Counted from the first letter of the stretch, positions 1 to 8,340 are shown. The stretch is DNA of 48,478 nucleotides from Mycolicibacterium sp. lyk4-40-TYG-92 (GCF_030209435.1 NZ_JARVRX010000028.1:1-48478), one strand, 5' to 3'. Translations and numbers: made by a program. Notes: generated by a model not told the origin, from the sequence alone.

Positions 1-292
1 CGGCGGCGGCGCGGGCGTGAACACCCCGTTCGGTGGCAGCGGCTTCAACGCCGGCGCCTCCAACGAGTTCGCCGCACCCGCCCCGGCCGACTTCATCCCG
101 ACGTTCGGCGCCGGCACCGGCGGCGGTGCGGCCGTCAACACCCCGGTCGGCGGCAGCGGCTTCAACACCGGCACCTCCGGCGAAATCGGCCCTGACGGTG
201 TCCAGGCCGGCACCAATTCCGGTGCAGGCGTCGCGACCCCGGTCGGCGGCTCCAACTTCAACAGCGGATCGGCCTTCACCTTCGGCCGCTGA
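1..292 (+). CDS. C-terminal part of a Gly/Asn-rich repeat protein (5' end outside window)
   Basis: The frame is open to the left edge, so only the C-terminus is present; the GTG at 17 is in frame but is probably internal. The translation carries three copies of a motif close to VNTPVGGSGFNTG, spaced roughly 30 residues apart, joined by Ala/Pro/Gly-rich linkers and ending in TFGR. There is no membrane segment or catalytic motif. The low-complexity composition resembles surface or secreted Gly-rich mycobacterial proteins, but I cannot assign a family. A strong terminator hairpin follows at once, so this is the last gene of its transcript. That it is coding is fairly sure; its function is unknown. 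Confidence 0.65.
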   Translation, partial: GGGAGVNTPFGGSGFNAGASNEFAAPAPADFIPTFGAGTGGGAAVNTPVGGSGFNTGTSGEIGPDGVQAGTNSGAGVATPVGGSNFNSGSAFTFGR

Positions 293-300
293 GTCCGGGT

Positions 301-340
301 CACAACGGCCAGGCACCCGCACGGGTGTCTGGCCTTTGTG
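301..340 (+). terminator. Rho-independent terminator hairpin after the repeat protein
   Basis: Arms 307-318 and 323-334 pair over 12 bp with one G-T pair around a GCAC loop. The flanking CACAA/TTGTG (301-305/336-340) extends the stem. It begins 8 nt after the stop codon. Confidence 0.75.
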
Positions 341-523
341 GTTTCCGGGCGAGATCAGCGGGCGGGCTCCGGAAGTACGTAGCGTCCGTCACGCAGCAGG
401 GCGATCTACCCCGATTGAAGCCAGGCACTTCTTCCGGGCGCCGGCGGTCCCTGAGGGCAATGACCGCCGGCACATCGCAACCGCGATTGCACTCAGGTAC
501 CTCGCCGCCGGTACCAAGCTCGC

Positions 524-559
524 AAAAAGCCCCCCACCTGCACTGACAGGTGAGGGGCT
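524..559 (-). terminator. Terminator of tRNA-Ser(CGA)
   Basis: Read on the minus strand, AGCCCC-CACCTG-type arms (559-547 and 540-528, one mismatch) form a 13 bp stem around a 6 nt loop, followed by a run of T (524-528). It starts just past the 3' CCA of the tRNA, as expected for an intrinsic terminator. Confidence 0.8.
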
Positions 560-560
560 A

Positions 561-651
561 TGGCGGTGGCGGAGGGATTTGAACCCTCGGTGGGGGGTTA
601 CCCCACACACGCTTTCGAGGCGTGCTCCTTAGGCCGCTCGGACACGCCACC
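561..651 (-). tRNA. tRNA-Ser(CGA)
   Basis: A 91 nt class II tRNA on the minus strand. The acceptor GGTGGCG (from 651) pairs with CGCCACC, followed by discriminator G and an encoded CCA (561-563). The T arm GGTTCAAATCC-type sequence is present. The anticodon arm is CACGC-CTCGAAA-GCGTG with anticodon CGA (reads UCG). The long variable arm, built from the CCCCC/GGGGG-like run, is typical of tRNA-Ser. Confidence 0.95.
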
Positions 652-710
652 GTGTGGCAGCTTACCGGCCACAGGGTGTCTCGCCCTAATCGGGCTCTGA
701 CCAGGACGTC

Positions 711-1166
711 CTATCTCTGGCGGGCGAAGAACCCCGCCATCAGCGCGGCGCACTCGGCCTCGAGCACCCCGCCGCGGACCTCCGGGCGGTGCGTCAGCCG
801 CCGGTCGCGGACCACGTCCCACAGCGAGCCGACGGCGCCGGTCTTGGGTTCCCAGGCCCCGAACACCACGCGCGCCACCCGCGACATCACCAGCGCGCCG
901 GCGCACATGGTGCAGGGCTCGACGGTGACCGCCAGCGTCGCGCCTTCCAGCCGCCAGCCGTCGCCGTGCACCGCGGCGGCCGCGCGCAGCGCCAGGATTT
1001 CGGCGTGCGCGGTCGGGTCACCCAGTGATTCGCGCGCGTTGGCGGCCCGGGCCAGCTCGACCCCGTCGGCCGAGAACACGACCGCCCCGATCGGCACGTC
1101 GTCGGCCCCGGCGAGTTCGGCGGCCTCCAGGGCGGCCCTGATCAGCCGCTCATCAGCGGAACTCAC
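711..1166 (-). CDS. tadA: tRNA-specific adenosine deaminase
   Basis: 151 residues, the usual length for TadA. The zinc-dependent deaminase signature is complete: HAE at residues 54-56 (His54 ligand, Glu56 proton shuttle) and PCTMC at 84-88 with Cys85 and Cys88. TadA converts A34 of tRNA-Arg(ACG) to inosine, and that tRNA is encoded in this window at 29742-29814. The start is a GTG at 1166 that overlaps the stop of the upstream tadA-associated gene by 4 nt (GTGA), so the two are translationally coupled. A generic cytidine deaminase is the alternative, but PCTMC and the pairing with the associated protein favour TadA. Confidence 0.92.
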   Translation of the reverse strand: MSSADERLIRAALEAAELAGADDVPIGAVVFSADGVELARAANARESLGDPTAHAEILALRAAAAVHGDGWRLEGATLAVTVEPCTMCAGALVMSRVARVVFGAWEPKTGAVGSLWDVVRDRRLTHRPEVRGGVLEAECAALMAGFFARQR

Positions 1167-1681
1167 CGCCCCAGCTTGTCCAATACCGCCACGAGTTCGT
1201 CGTTGAAGCCCATCTCCTGGGCGATGCGGCTGAGTTGTTCGTCGGCGTACTCGTCGTCGGCGAGGATCACGCCGAGCACCGCTTCGGGCAGGCCCAGGTC
1301 GGCCAGCAGCCCGAGGTCGCCTTCCTCGAACGGGTCGTCTTCCTCGAGCTCTTCCAGGCTCAGGTCGGCGTCCAGCTTCTCCAGCACTTCGGCGGCGATG
1401 TCGTAGTCCAGCGCCGCCGTGGCATCCGACAGCAGCAGCCGGGCCCCGGAGGGGGCCGGACGGACGATGACGAAGAACTCGTCGTCGACGTTCAGGAGGC
1501 CGAAAACCGCACCGGCGGAACGCAGTTCACGAAGTTCGGTCTCGGCGGCAGCCAGGTCCACCAGCGCCGCCCGTTTCAGCGGGACGCAACGCCATGCGCC
1601 GTCCTCCCGGACAACCGCCACTCCGAAGCCGTCGGGGAGATCGGCAACCTGCTGCTGTGCCTGCGCGCGCTGTACTCCCAT
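1163..1681 (-). CDS. tRNA adenosine deaminase-associated protein
   Basis: 172 residues from the ATG at 1681. The open frame continues further upstream, but that extension runs into the divergent tyrA and has no protein-like character. The protein has an N-terminal domain with an FGVAVVREDGAW-type strand pattern, then an acidic middle (EELEEDDPFEEGD around residues 110-125) and a helical C-terminus. This matches the conserved actinobacterial family always found directly before tadA (Rv3753c-like). Its biochemical role is not established; context suggests support of tRNA deamination. Start alternatives further downstream cannot be excluded. Confidence 0.8.
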   Translation of the reverse strand: MGVQRAQAQQQVADLPDGFGVAVVREDGAWRCVPLKRAALVDLAAAETELRELRSAGAVFGLLNVDDEFFVIVRPAPSGARLLLSDATAALDYDIAAEVLEKLDADLSLEELEEDDPFEEGDLGLLADLGLPEAVLGVILADDEYADEQLSRIAQEMGFNDELVAVLDKLGR

Positions 1682-1760
1682 GCGGATAACGCTAGTCCGC
1701 ACTCTGCCACTTGACCAGCGGTCCCATATGTACCCCACCCGGGCCGTGTGCAAACCTTGG

Positions 1761-2720
1761 ATGGTGACAACTCCGGTGTGTGTGCTCGGTATGGGACTCA
1801 TCGGCGGTTCGCTGATGAGGGCCGGGCAGGCCGCGGGCCGCGAGGTGTACGGATACAACCGTTCGATCGACGCGGTCCGGGCGGCGACGGCCGACGGCTT
1901 CGACGCCACAGAAGACCTCACCGCGGCGCTGAAGCGCGCCGCGTCGACCGAGGCACTGATCGTCCTGGCGGTACCGGTGCCCGCACTGCCGATCATGCTC
2001 GAGCACATCCGCGACACCGCCCCGGACTGCCCGCTCACCGACGTGGTGAGCGTCAAAGGCAATGTGCTGCAACAGGTTCAGCAATACGGGCTGCTCGGCC
2101 GTTTTGTCGGCGGACACCCGATGGCCGGCACCGCGCATTCCGGTTGGACTGCCGGGGCCGCCGACCTGTTCGTCGGGGCGCCGTGGGTGGTGAGCGTCGA
2201 CGACCACGTCGACCCCCAGGTGTGGGCCCAGGTGATGCATCTCGCGCTGGACTGCCGCGCGGTGATCGTGCCCGCGCGCTCCGATGAACACGACGCCGCG
2301 GCCGCCGCCATCTCGCACCTGCCGCACCTGCTGGCCGAGGCCCTGGCCGCGACGGCGGGCGAGGTTCCGCTGGCGTTCGCGCTGGCCGCGGGTTCGTTCC
2401 GGGACGGCACCCGGGTCGCTGCCACTGCACCCGACCTGGTCCGGGCCATGTGCGAGGCCAACGCGACGGAGCTGACGGCGATGCTCGACCGGGCCATGGA
2501 GCTGCTGAGTCAGGCCCGCTCGTCGCTGGCCGAGGCGCAATCGGTGGCCGAGCTGGTCGAAAGCGGCCACGCCGCGCGGGTCCGCTACGACAGCTTCAGC
2601 CGGCCACAGATCCTCGCGACGACCATCGGGGAAGAAGGCTGGCGCCAGGAATTGGCCGCGCTGGGCCGCGCCGGCGGCGTGATCAGATCCGCTCTGCCAG
2701 TCCGGGGTAGCCGAGGATGA
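1761..2720 (+). CDS. tyrA: Prephenate dehydrogenase (tyrosine biosynthesis)
   Basis: 319 residues from the ATG at 1761; a GTG at 1764 is possible. The N-terminal Rossmann motif GMGLIGGS lies at about residues 10-17. Family motifs follow: a VSVKG segment near residue 95, GGHPMAGTAHSG near residue 115 (the substrate-binding GHPMAG of TyrA), and a helical dimerisation region. It oxidatively decarboxylates prephenate to 4-hydroxyphenylpyruvate in the cytosol. The aminotransferase that could finish Phe/Tyr synthesis (pat-like) is at 30057. The 3' end overlaps the convergent gene by 38 nt. Divergent from the tadA pair, as in M. tuberculosis Rv3754. Confidence 0.92.
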   Translation: MVTTPVCVLGMGLIGGSLMRAGQAAGREVYGYNRSIDAVRAATADGFDATEDLTAALKRAASTEALIVLAVPVPALPIMLEHIRDTAPDCPLTDVVSVKGNVLQQVQQYGLLGRFVGGHPMAGTAHSGWTAGAADLFVGAPWVVSVDDHVDPQVWAQVMHLALDCRAVIVPARSDEHDAAAAAISHLPHLLAEALAATAGEVPLAFALAAGSFRDGTRVAATAPDLVRAMCEANATELTAMLDRAMELLSQARSSLAEAQSVAELVESGHAARVRYDSFSRPQILATTIGEEGWRQELAALGRAGGVIRSALPVRGSRG

Positions 2721-3285
2721 AGCCGTCGTCGTCGACGGTGATCGAGGTATCCGCGACGGGCGAGTCCAGCTTGATCGGCCGGCCCGGGCCCGCACTGGTG
2801 TAACCGATCGTCACGGATTCCACCGTCAGATCGGGCACCCGGACGTAGACGACGGGCAGCGACACCGACGCGGTGCGGTTGTGCAGGCCGGTACGCCGGA
2901 TGGGCAGCGCGTTGAAGAACGGGCTGAAGACGACGTCGACGTCCAGTGCTCCGTTGTAGGCGGCCCGACGGGCCTGGTTCTGGTGGTCCTGCACCAGCCA
3001 CATGTTCTCTTCGTCACGGGCAATGGACAGTTGCCGCTCACGCTGCGCCAGGGTGACGGTGAGAGACAGGCGTTTGGTTGCTCCGCTCTCGTCGGTCACC
3101 AGGTCGTACGACGCGCTGAACGCGGGATGAATCTCGGTGGCAGCGGCCACTATCCGGCCGTACGCCTTGATCCGGTTGCCGGACAACTGCACCCGCGCCG
3201 ATTCCATCCGTGATACATCCGGCGCGCGCCAGGTCAGAATCGCGGGCCAGGCGGGTTCGGTGACTTCGGTCTGGTCTGCGCTCAC
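2683..3285 (-). CDS. Putative glycolipid-binding domain protein (DUF1089-like)
   Basis: 200 residues, GTG start at 3285. It has no signal peptide or membrane segment and is rich in beta-strand. The segment with NALPIRRTGL and VVYVRVPDLTVE (about residues 125-158) resembles the putative glycolipid-binding family PF06475, and the position between tyrA and the pro operon matches Rv3755c. It sits 4 nt downstream of proZ and could be the last gene of that operon. Its role is unknown; a lipid-sensing or carrier function is only inferred from the family name. Confidence 0.65.
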   Translation of the reverse strand: MSADQTEVTEPAWPAILTWRAPDVSRMESARVQLSGNRIKAYGRIVAAATEIHPAFSASYDLVTDESGATKRLSLTVTLAQRERQLSIARDEENMWLVQDHQNQARRAAYNGALDVDVVFSPFFNALPIRRTGLHNRTASVSLPVVYVRVPDLTVESVTIGYTSAGPGRPIKLDSPVADTSITVDDDGFILGYPGLAERI

Positions 3286-3289
3286 CCGT

Positions 3290-3991
3290 CTACCGTAGGC
3301 GACGGAGGCCCGGCTTCGCAGTCACGATTGCAACTCCGGACGGACCCGGCCGGGACGCCCGCACAGCCAGTGCCAAGGCAGCGTCCAGAGCCAGGGCGAG
3401 GCCGGCAACCAACAACGCGCCGACCAGCGCGAGATAGAACTGGCGCACCTTGATGCCGTCGATCAGGAACCGGCCCAGCCCGCCGAGGCTGGCGTACGCG
3501 GCGACGGTCGCGGTGGCGACCACCTGGAGCGTGGCGGTCCGCAGCCCGCCGACGATCAGCGGCATGGCATTGGGCACCTCGGCGCGCAGCAGCACCTGTC
3601 GCTCTGTCATGCCCATGGCGCGGGCGGCGTCGACCACCACCGGGTCGACGTTGGCGATCCCGGCATACGTTCCGGCCAGAAGTGGCGGGATCCCCAGCAG
3701 CATCAGGGCGACGGTCGGCGGTACCAGGCCCAGTCCCCACAGCAGGACGCCGAGCAGCAGGACGCCGAGGGTGGGCAGGGCGCGCAGGGCGTTGACGCCG
3801 CCGACCACCAGCGCCGTGCCGCGACCGGTGTGCCCGACGTACATGCCTACGGGAATCGCGACGAGCGCGCTGCACAGCACCGCGATGCCGGTGTACTCCA
3901 GGTGCTCCAGCATCCGCATGCCGAGGCCCGCCGGGCCGGTCCAGTTGGCCGCGGTGAAGATGTAGGCGAGGGCCTGGTGCAGGAAGTTCAT
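3290..3991 (-). CDS. proZ: Osmoprotectant ABC transporter permease
   Basis: 233 residues from ATG 3991, whose ATGA overlaps the proW stop by 4 nt. The open frame extends upstream to 4015 but only inside proW. It has about five hydrophobic segments, and the binding-protein-dependent permease EAA loop is visible as DAARAMGMTERQVLLRAEVP near residue 130. This is the second inner-membrane subunit of the Opu/Pro-type glycine betaine/choline importer, paired with proW. Order X-V-W-Z with overlaps indicates one transcript. The substrate is inferred from the family. Confidence 0.9.
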   Translation of the reverse strand: MNFLHQALAYIFTAANWTGPAGLGMRMLEHLEYTGIAVLCSALVAIPVGMYVGHTGRGTALVVGGVNALRALPTLGVLLLGVLLWGLGLVPPTVALMLLGIPPLLAGTYAGIANVDPVVVDAARAMGMTERQVLLRAEVPNAMPLIVGGLRTATLQVVATATVAAYASLGGLGRFLIDGIKVRQFYLALVGALLVAGLALALDAALALAVRASRPGPSGVAIVTAKPGLRRLR

Positions 3992-4632
3992 GCCGGCGCC
4001 TTCGCCCGCGTCCACGGGGTGGCCAGACGGCCCGCGCTGAGGATGATGAGGTCGACGACCACCGCCAGCACGAAGATGGCGATGATGCCGGCGACGATCT
4101 GGTCGCTCTTGTCAGCCTGGTACCCCTCGGTGAACCAGGTGCCCAGCCCGCCGATGCCGATCACCGAACCGACCGACACCATCGAGATATTGGTGACGGC
4201 GACCACGCGCATCCCGGCCGTCAGGACCGGAATCGACAGTGGCAGTTCGACTCTCAGGAACCGGGTACGCGGCCGGTAACCCATGGCCGTAGCCGCCTCG
4301 CGCGTGTCCGCGGGGACGGCATCGAGCGCCTCGGGCACCGTCCGCATCAGCAGCGCGACGGTGTAGAGGGTCAGCGCGACCAGGACGTTGGCCTCGTCGA
4401 GAATCCGCGTCGGAATGATCAACGGCAGCACCACGAACAGCGCCAGCGACGGGATGGTGAAGACGATGCTGGCGGTGACGGTGCTGATTCGGCGCAGCCG
4501 CGGTCGCTGCCGCACATAGGCGCCCAGCGGCACGGCGATCAGCACCCCGATGAGCAACGGCACCAGCGCCAGCCGCAGGTGAATCTGTGTGAGGACCCAG
4601 GCAGCTTCCAGGTGAGTCATCAGGTATCGCAT
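3988..4632 (-). CDS. proW: Osmoprotectant ABC transporter permease
   Basis: 214 residues if started at ATG 4632, which overlaps proV by 13 nt; an ATG at 4620 (TGATG with the proV stop) would give 210 residues and is equally plausible. About five transmembrane segments are visible, with the EAA loop TREAATAMGYRPRTRFLRVELP near residue 110 contacting the ATPase ProV. It forms the membrane channel together with ProZ. Two separate permease genes, rather than one fused to the binding domain, are typical of the Opu type. Confidence 0.9.
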   Translation of the reverse strand: MRYLMTHLEAAWVLTQIHLRLALVPLLIGVLIAVPLGAYVRQRPRLRRISTVTASIVFTIPSLALFVVLPLIIPTRILDEANVLVALTLYTVALLMRTVPEALDAVPADTREAATAMGYRPRTRFLRVELPLSIPVLTAGMRVVAVTNISMVSVGSVIGIGGLGTWFTEGYQADKSDQIVAGIIAIFVLAVVVDLIILSAGRLATPWTRAKAPA

Positions 4633-5726
4633 CGCCCGCCCTTGCGGCTCTTGATGATTGCCAGCACATCATCGATGCCCACACCGCCGATCACGTGGCC
4701 CCGCTCATCGACGGCCACCCCCAGGCCGGACGGGGACGACAACGCCGAATCCAGTGCCAGCCGCAGGGTGCCGTCCGGCCGGAACAGCGAGCCGCCGGCG
4801 ATGGTGCTGTCGTACAAGGACTTTCCATGTCGGTGCTGACCCACGCCGTCGGCGTTGATCCACGCGTAGGGGGTGCCGTCGGCGTTGACGACCAGGGCCC
4901 ACTGCCCGTCGGTCAGATCCAGTGCGTCGACCGCCGGTTCGGTGACGGTGCGGATGTCGCGGAGCCGGAGTCCATCGGCGTCCCGGAACTGCAGGCCGCG
5001 GTAGCCGCGGTCGGCACCGACGAAACCGGCGACGAACGCGTTGGCTGGATTGGACAACAGACGCTGCGGTGCGTCGTACTGCTGCAGGGTGCCACCGGGA
5101 CCGAACACCGCGACGCGGTCGCCGAGTTTGACGGCCTCGTCGATGTCGTGCGTGACGAACACGATGGTCTTACGTAGATCGCTTTGCAGCCGCAGGATTT
5201 CGGTCTGCAGGTCTTCGCGGACGACGGGATCCACCGCGCTGAACGGCTCGTCCATCAGCAGGATGGGTGGATCGGCGGCCAGCGCCCGCGCCACCCCGAC
5301 GCGCTGCTGCTGGCCACCCGACAGCTGCGCCGGGTAGCGGTCGGCGAGCTTGACGTCGAGCCCGACACGCTCCAACACGCCCAGCGCCTTTTTCCTTGCG
5401 CTGCGGCGCGATTCGCCCTTGAGGACCGGCACCGTGGCGACGTTGTCCACTACCTTGAGGTGGGGCATGAGCCCGGCGCTCTGCAGCACGTACCCGATGC
5501 CGAGGCGCAGCCGCACCGGGTCGACGGTGGCGACGTTGGCACCGTCGACGGTCAGGGTTCCGGAGGTCGGGTCGATCATCCGGTTGATCATCCGCATGGA
5601 GGTGGTCTTGCCGCACCCGGAGGGTCCGACGAACACCGACAGCGTGCCCTCGGCGATCTCGAGGCTCAGTTCATCGACAGCTACGGCGCTGCCGTAGCTC
5701 TTGGTGACCTTGTCGAACGTGATCAT
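4620..5726 (-). CDS. proV: Osmoprotectant ABC transporter ATP-binding protein
   Basis: 368 residues from ATG 5726; the longer open frame upstream is an extension into proX. Walker A GPSGCGKTT (34-42), Q-loop near residue 82, signature LSGGQQQR (135-142), Walker B ILLMDEP (155-161) and the switch VTHD are all intact. The C-terminal third (about 260-365) looks like a CBS-type regulatory domain (ALVVNADGTPYAWI, GVAVDERGHVIGGV). In this family CBS domains sense ionic strength or nucleotides; that is known of the family, not shown here. ATGA overlap with the upstream proX stop. Confidence 0.93.
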   Translation of the reverse strand: MITFDKVTKSYGSAVAVDELSLEIAEGTLSVFVGPSGCGKTTSMRMINRMIDPTSGTLTVDGANVATVDPVRLRLGIGYVLQSAGLMPHLKVVDNVATVPVLKGESRRSARKKALGVLERVGLDVKLADRYPAQLSGGQQQRVGVARALAADPPILLMDEPFSAVDPVVREDLQTEILRLQSDLRKTIVFVTHDIDEAVKLGDRVAVFGPGGTLQQYDAPQRLLSNPANAFVAGFVGADRGYRGLQFRDADGLRLRDIRTVTEPAVDALDLTDGQWALVVNADGTPYAWINADGVGQHRHGKSLYDSTIAGGSLFRPDGTLRLALDSALSSPSGLGVAVDERGHVIGGVGIDDVLAIIKSRKGGRCDT

Positions 5727-6652
5727 CGGCCCACCGGCTTGTCGAAACCGTTGTCCTGGACCCATTTTTTCGCCGCCTGGTCGGCGTCGATGCCGCCGTT
5801 GCCGGAGACCGCGGTGTTCATCTCGATGAGCGCCTTCGTCGTGAGTTTCGCGCTGACGCCGTCGAGCACCGTCTTGAGCAGATCGGACTTCTTCTGCGAT
5901 GCCACCAGCGGCACCACGTTGGCGGCCAGGAAGTTGTGCTTCGGATCGTCGAGCACCACCAGATTGTTCTGGACGATGGCCGGCGAGGTGCTGAAAATAT
6001 CTGCTGCGGTGACGGTTCCGTCGACCAGCGCCCGGACCGTGGCCGGCCCCCCACCGTCGCTGATCGCGATGAAGTTGACCGGTGCGATGTCGAGGCCGTA
6101 CTTGGCTTTCAGCCCGGGTAGACCCTCGGTGCGCTGCAGGAATTCCGACGGCGCACCGAATTTCACCTGGGCCGAGTGCTGGGCCAGGTCTCCGATGGTC
6201 TTGAGATTCCATTTCTTGGCGGTTTCCGCTGACACCGCGACGGTGTCGGTGTCGGCGGCCGGGGACGGCGTCAGGATGGACAGGTCACCCGGAAGCACTC
6301 GGGCAAGTGCCAATTCGACGTCATCGGCGGCGGTGGCTTTGGTCTTCGGATCGAAGTACTGCAGCAGGTTGCCGGTGTATTCCGGGATCAGGTCGATCGA
6401 ATGATCCTTCACCGCAGGAACGTACGTCTCGCGGCTGCCGATGCCGAACTGGCGACCGACGGTAAAGCCGTTGGCCGCCAACGCCTGCGCATAGATTTCG
6501 GCGATGATCTTCGACTCGGGGAAGTCGGCGGAACCCACCACGATCGACTTGAGATCACCCGAGATGCTGCCCCCACCGAGGGGATTGGCGCTGCCGCAGC
6601 CCGTCAGCAGGGCAGCGAGCAGCAGGGCCAGAGCGGTCAGAAATCGCGCCAC
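5723..6652 (-). CDS. proX: Osmoprotectant-binding lipoprotein
   Basis: 309 residues from GTG 6652, chosen because AAAGGA lies just upstream and the product then begins with a classic lipoprotein signal, hydrophobic stretch plus lipobox LTGC (Cys near residue 19). The rest is a substrate-binding domain of the OpuAC/ProX type (IVVGSADFPESKIIAEIYAQ near residue 45). It is anchored outside the membrane and delivers ligand to ProW/ProZ. It is the first gene of the operon, so the promoter should lie in 6653-6758, divergent from the LapA-like gene. Confidence 0.92.
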   Translation of the reverse strand: MARFLTALALLLAALLTGCGSANPLGGGSISGDLKSIVVGSADFPESKIIAEIYAQALAANGFTVGRQFGIGSRETYVPAVKDHSIDLIPEYTGNLLQYFDPKTKATAADDVELALARVLPGDLSILTPSPAADTDTVAVSAETAKKWNLKTIGDLAQHSAQVKFGAPSEFLQRTEGLPGLKAKYGLDIAPVNFIAISDGGGPATVRALVDGTVTAADIFSTSPAIVQNNLVVLDDPKHNFLAANVVPLVASQKKSDLLKTVLDGVSAKLTTKALIEMNTAVSGNGGIDADQAAKKWVQDNGFDKPVGR

Positions 6653-6758
6653 CCGAACATCCTTTCGGCGTCGTGCACTCAGGCCGACCCTAGCGTTATT
6701 CGAAAATTGTTGCCGCAGTTCCCGGCATCCTGCCCGCAGAACCGTCAAGATGGTTGGT

Positions 6759-7169
6759 ATGAGTAGCGATCACGCGACTTCCCCAGACCCGTCCGGGTCG
6801 ACGCCCAAGCCGGCAGCTGTGCCCGCCGAACCGCCGGCACCCAAGACGCCGAAGCCGACGTCCAAGAAGTCCGATACAGAGGCGCCCCCGGCGGGAACGC
6901 CGAAGTCTGCGGTGAAGTTCACGCGTACCGCGGCGCTGTGGTCGGCGCTGATCCTCGGCTTCCTCATCCTCATCCTGCTGCTGGTGTTCATCCTGCAGAA
7001 CGGCGACGACGTCACGCTGCGGCTGTTCGGCTGGCAGCTGACCATCCAGAAGGGTGTGGCGATCCTGCTCTCGGCGGTCGCAGGTGGTCTGCTGACCTTC
7101 GCGGTGGCCAGCATTCGGATTCTGCAGCTGCGGCTCGCCGCACGGAAGAACTTGAAGGCCGGCCTCTAG
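6759..7169 (+). CDS. LapA-domain (DUF1049) membrane protein
   Basis: 136 residues from ATG 6759; an in-frame ATG at 6750 is an alternative. The N-terminal 55 residues are Pro/Ser/Lys-rich and disordered. Two hydrophobic helices follow (ALWSALILGFLILILLLVF and a second around 105-122), separated by NGDDVTLRLFGWQ. That arrangement is characteristic of the lipopolysaccharide-assembly-A domain family; in mycobacteria the role is unknown. Position next to proX matches Rv3760. It is convergent with the next gene, with a long palindrome in between. Confidence 0.75.
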   Translation: MSSDHATSPDPSGSTPKPAAVPAEPPAPKTPKPTSKKSDTEAPPAGTPKSAVKFTRTAALWSALILGFLILILLLVFILQNGDDVTLRLFGWQLTIQKGVAILLSAVAGGLLTFAVASIRILQLRLAARKNLKAGL

Positions 7170-7181
7170 TTCTCACCCACC

Positions 7182-7308
7182 CGCGAGCGTGCGTGTCTGC
7201 ACCCGACACGCCGACCGCAATGCGCCAGAACGTCGCGCTCGCCAGCCGCGAGGGCGACGTTTTTGCACGAAGACCACGGCGTGTTGCGTGCAGACACGCA
7301 CGCTCGCG
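7182..7308. repeat. 127 bp long-palindrome intergenic element
   Basis: Perfect 21 bp inverted arms at 7182-7202 and 7288-7308. Inside, ACACGCC near 7205 pairs with GGCGTGT near 7278, and AACGTCGCGCTCGC pairs with GCGAGGGCGACGTT (one mismatch) around a 5 nt loop. The element fills the gap between two convergent genes and ends 1 nt before the stop codon of the minus-strand gene. It could be a bidirectional terminator or a MITE-like repeat. Confidence 0.7.
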
Positions 7309-8331
7309 CTAAGAAAGGACGGCCAAGCCGGCGGCGATGAGCGGCGCGACGGCTTCGCCGACGGGGTCGTCGTGGTCGGCTCCGCCGGCGGCCATGCGGG
7401 CGCGGAAGTCGATGCCTGCCGCGATGATGGCCAGCTTGAAGTACGCCAGCGCCAGGTAAAACTCCCAATGATCCAAAGGTCGTCCCGCCGCCACGGCGTA
7501 CTTCTGGGCCAGGGCATCCATCGAGGGAATCTTGTCCGAGGACCAGGCCGCGTCGGTGTGCACCATGCCGAACATCGGGTGGCGGTAGACGCACATCAGC
7601 GCGGCGTCGGACAACGGGTCACCGAGGGTCGACATCTCCCAGTCCAGCACCGCCCGCACTTTGGTCGCGTCGACGGCGTCGAGCATGGTGTTGTCGATGC
7701 GGTAGTCGCCGTGCACGATGGCGCTGCGGCTCTGCGGTGGCAGCTTTTCCGTCAGCAGACCATGCAGCCGGCGCACGTCCGCGTCGCGCGCATCGTCCGG
7801 CAGCCGCACCAGATCCCACTGCGAACCCCAGCGCCGCACCTGCCGTTCCAGGTACCCTTTCGCCTTTCCGAAGTCCCCGAGCCCGACAGCCTCCGGATCC
7901 AGCGCATGCAGGTCGGCCAGCACCTTGATCAGCGCGTCCACACACGCGTCGATGGCCTGCTGATCCCCGAGTGCGTCGAGCTCTGCCGAATACCGAACGA
8001 CGCGGCCCGGCACGAAATCGACCATCTGGAACGGCGCACCCAGTACCGAGTCGTCATTGCGCATCGTCACCGCGTGCGCCACCGGCACCGTCGTACCCTC
8101 AAGCGCCGCAACGACTTTGTACTCCCGCGCCATGTCGTGCGCCGACGGCGTCAGCCCGTGCAGTGGCGGCCGGCGCAGCACCCATTTGGCGGCGTCGTCG
8201 AACACCAGGAACGTCAGATTCGATCGGCCACCGGCGATCAGCTCGGCGCGCAGCTCACCGCTGCGGGCCACCCCGATCTCGCGCAGGTGCGCGTCCAGGG
8301 CGGTCAGGTCCAAGCCGTCGAGAGATGCCAC
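7309..8331 (-). CDS. APH-fold phosphotransferase family protein (annotated FadE36-like in mycobacteria)
   Basis: 340 residues, ATG at 8331. The C-lobe kinase motifs IVHGDYRIDN (catalytic Asp in HGD, metal-binding Asn) and LDWEMSTLGDP (DFG-like Asp) are intact, defining the aminoglycoside/choline phosphotransferase fold. Members of this subfamily are often encoded with, or fused to, acyl-CoA dehydrogenases, which is why the M. tuberculosis counterpart is called fadE36; no dehydrogenase domain is present here. The substrate is unknown and antibiotic modification is not implied. It sits 9 nt after the phosphatase gene on the same strand, so the two are probably co-transcribed. Confidence 0.8.
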   Translation of the reverse strand: MASLDGLDLTALDAHLREIGVARSGELRAELIAGGRSNLTFLVFDDAAKWVLRRPPLHGLTPSAHDMAREYKVVAALEGTTVPVAHAVTMRNDDSVLGAPFQMVDFVPGRVVRYSAELDALGDQQAIDACVDALIKVLADLHALDPEAVGLGDFGKAKGYLERQVRRWGSQWDLVRLPDDARDADVRRLHGLLTEKLPPQSRSAIVHGDYRIDNTMLDAVDATKVRAVLDWEMSTLGDPLSDAALMCVYRHPMFGMVHTDAAWSSDKIPSMDALAQKYAVAAGRPLDHWEFYLALAYFKLAIIAAGIDFRARMAAGGADHDDPVGEAVAPLIAAGLAVLS

Positions 8332-8340
8332 CCGATCTGT

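Noticed and set aside
1419..1760. Plus-strand frame giving a 433-residue version of prephenate dehydrogenase
   Set aside because: The extra 114 residues are the antisense of the tadA-associated gene and have no TyrA similarity; the Rossmann motif begins right after ATG 1761.
5727..6212. Minus-strand extension of proV to 530 residues
   Set aside because: It overlaps proX in another frame, is Arg/Gly/His-rich in shadow style, and the ABC domain starts exactly at ATG 5726.
7309..8331. Calling the APH-fold gene an aminoglycoside resistance gene
   Set aside because: The kinase motifs are generic to the APH/choline kinase fold and the subfamily is associated with acyl-CoA dehydrogenases; nothing points to antibiotic substrates.
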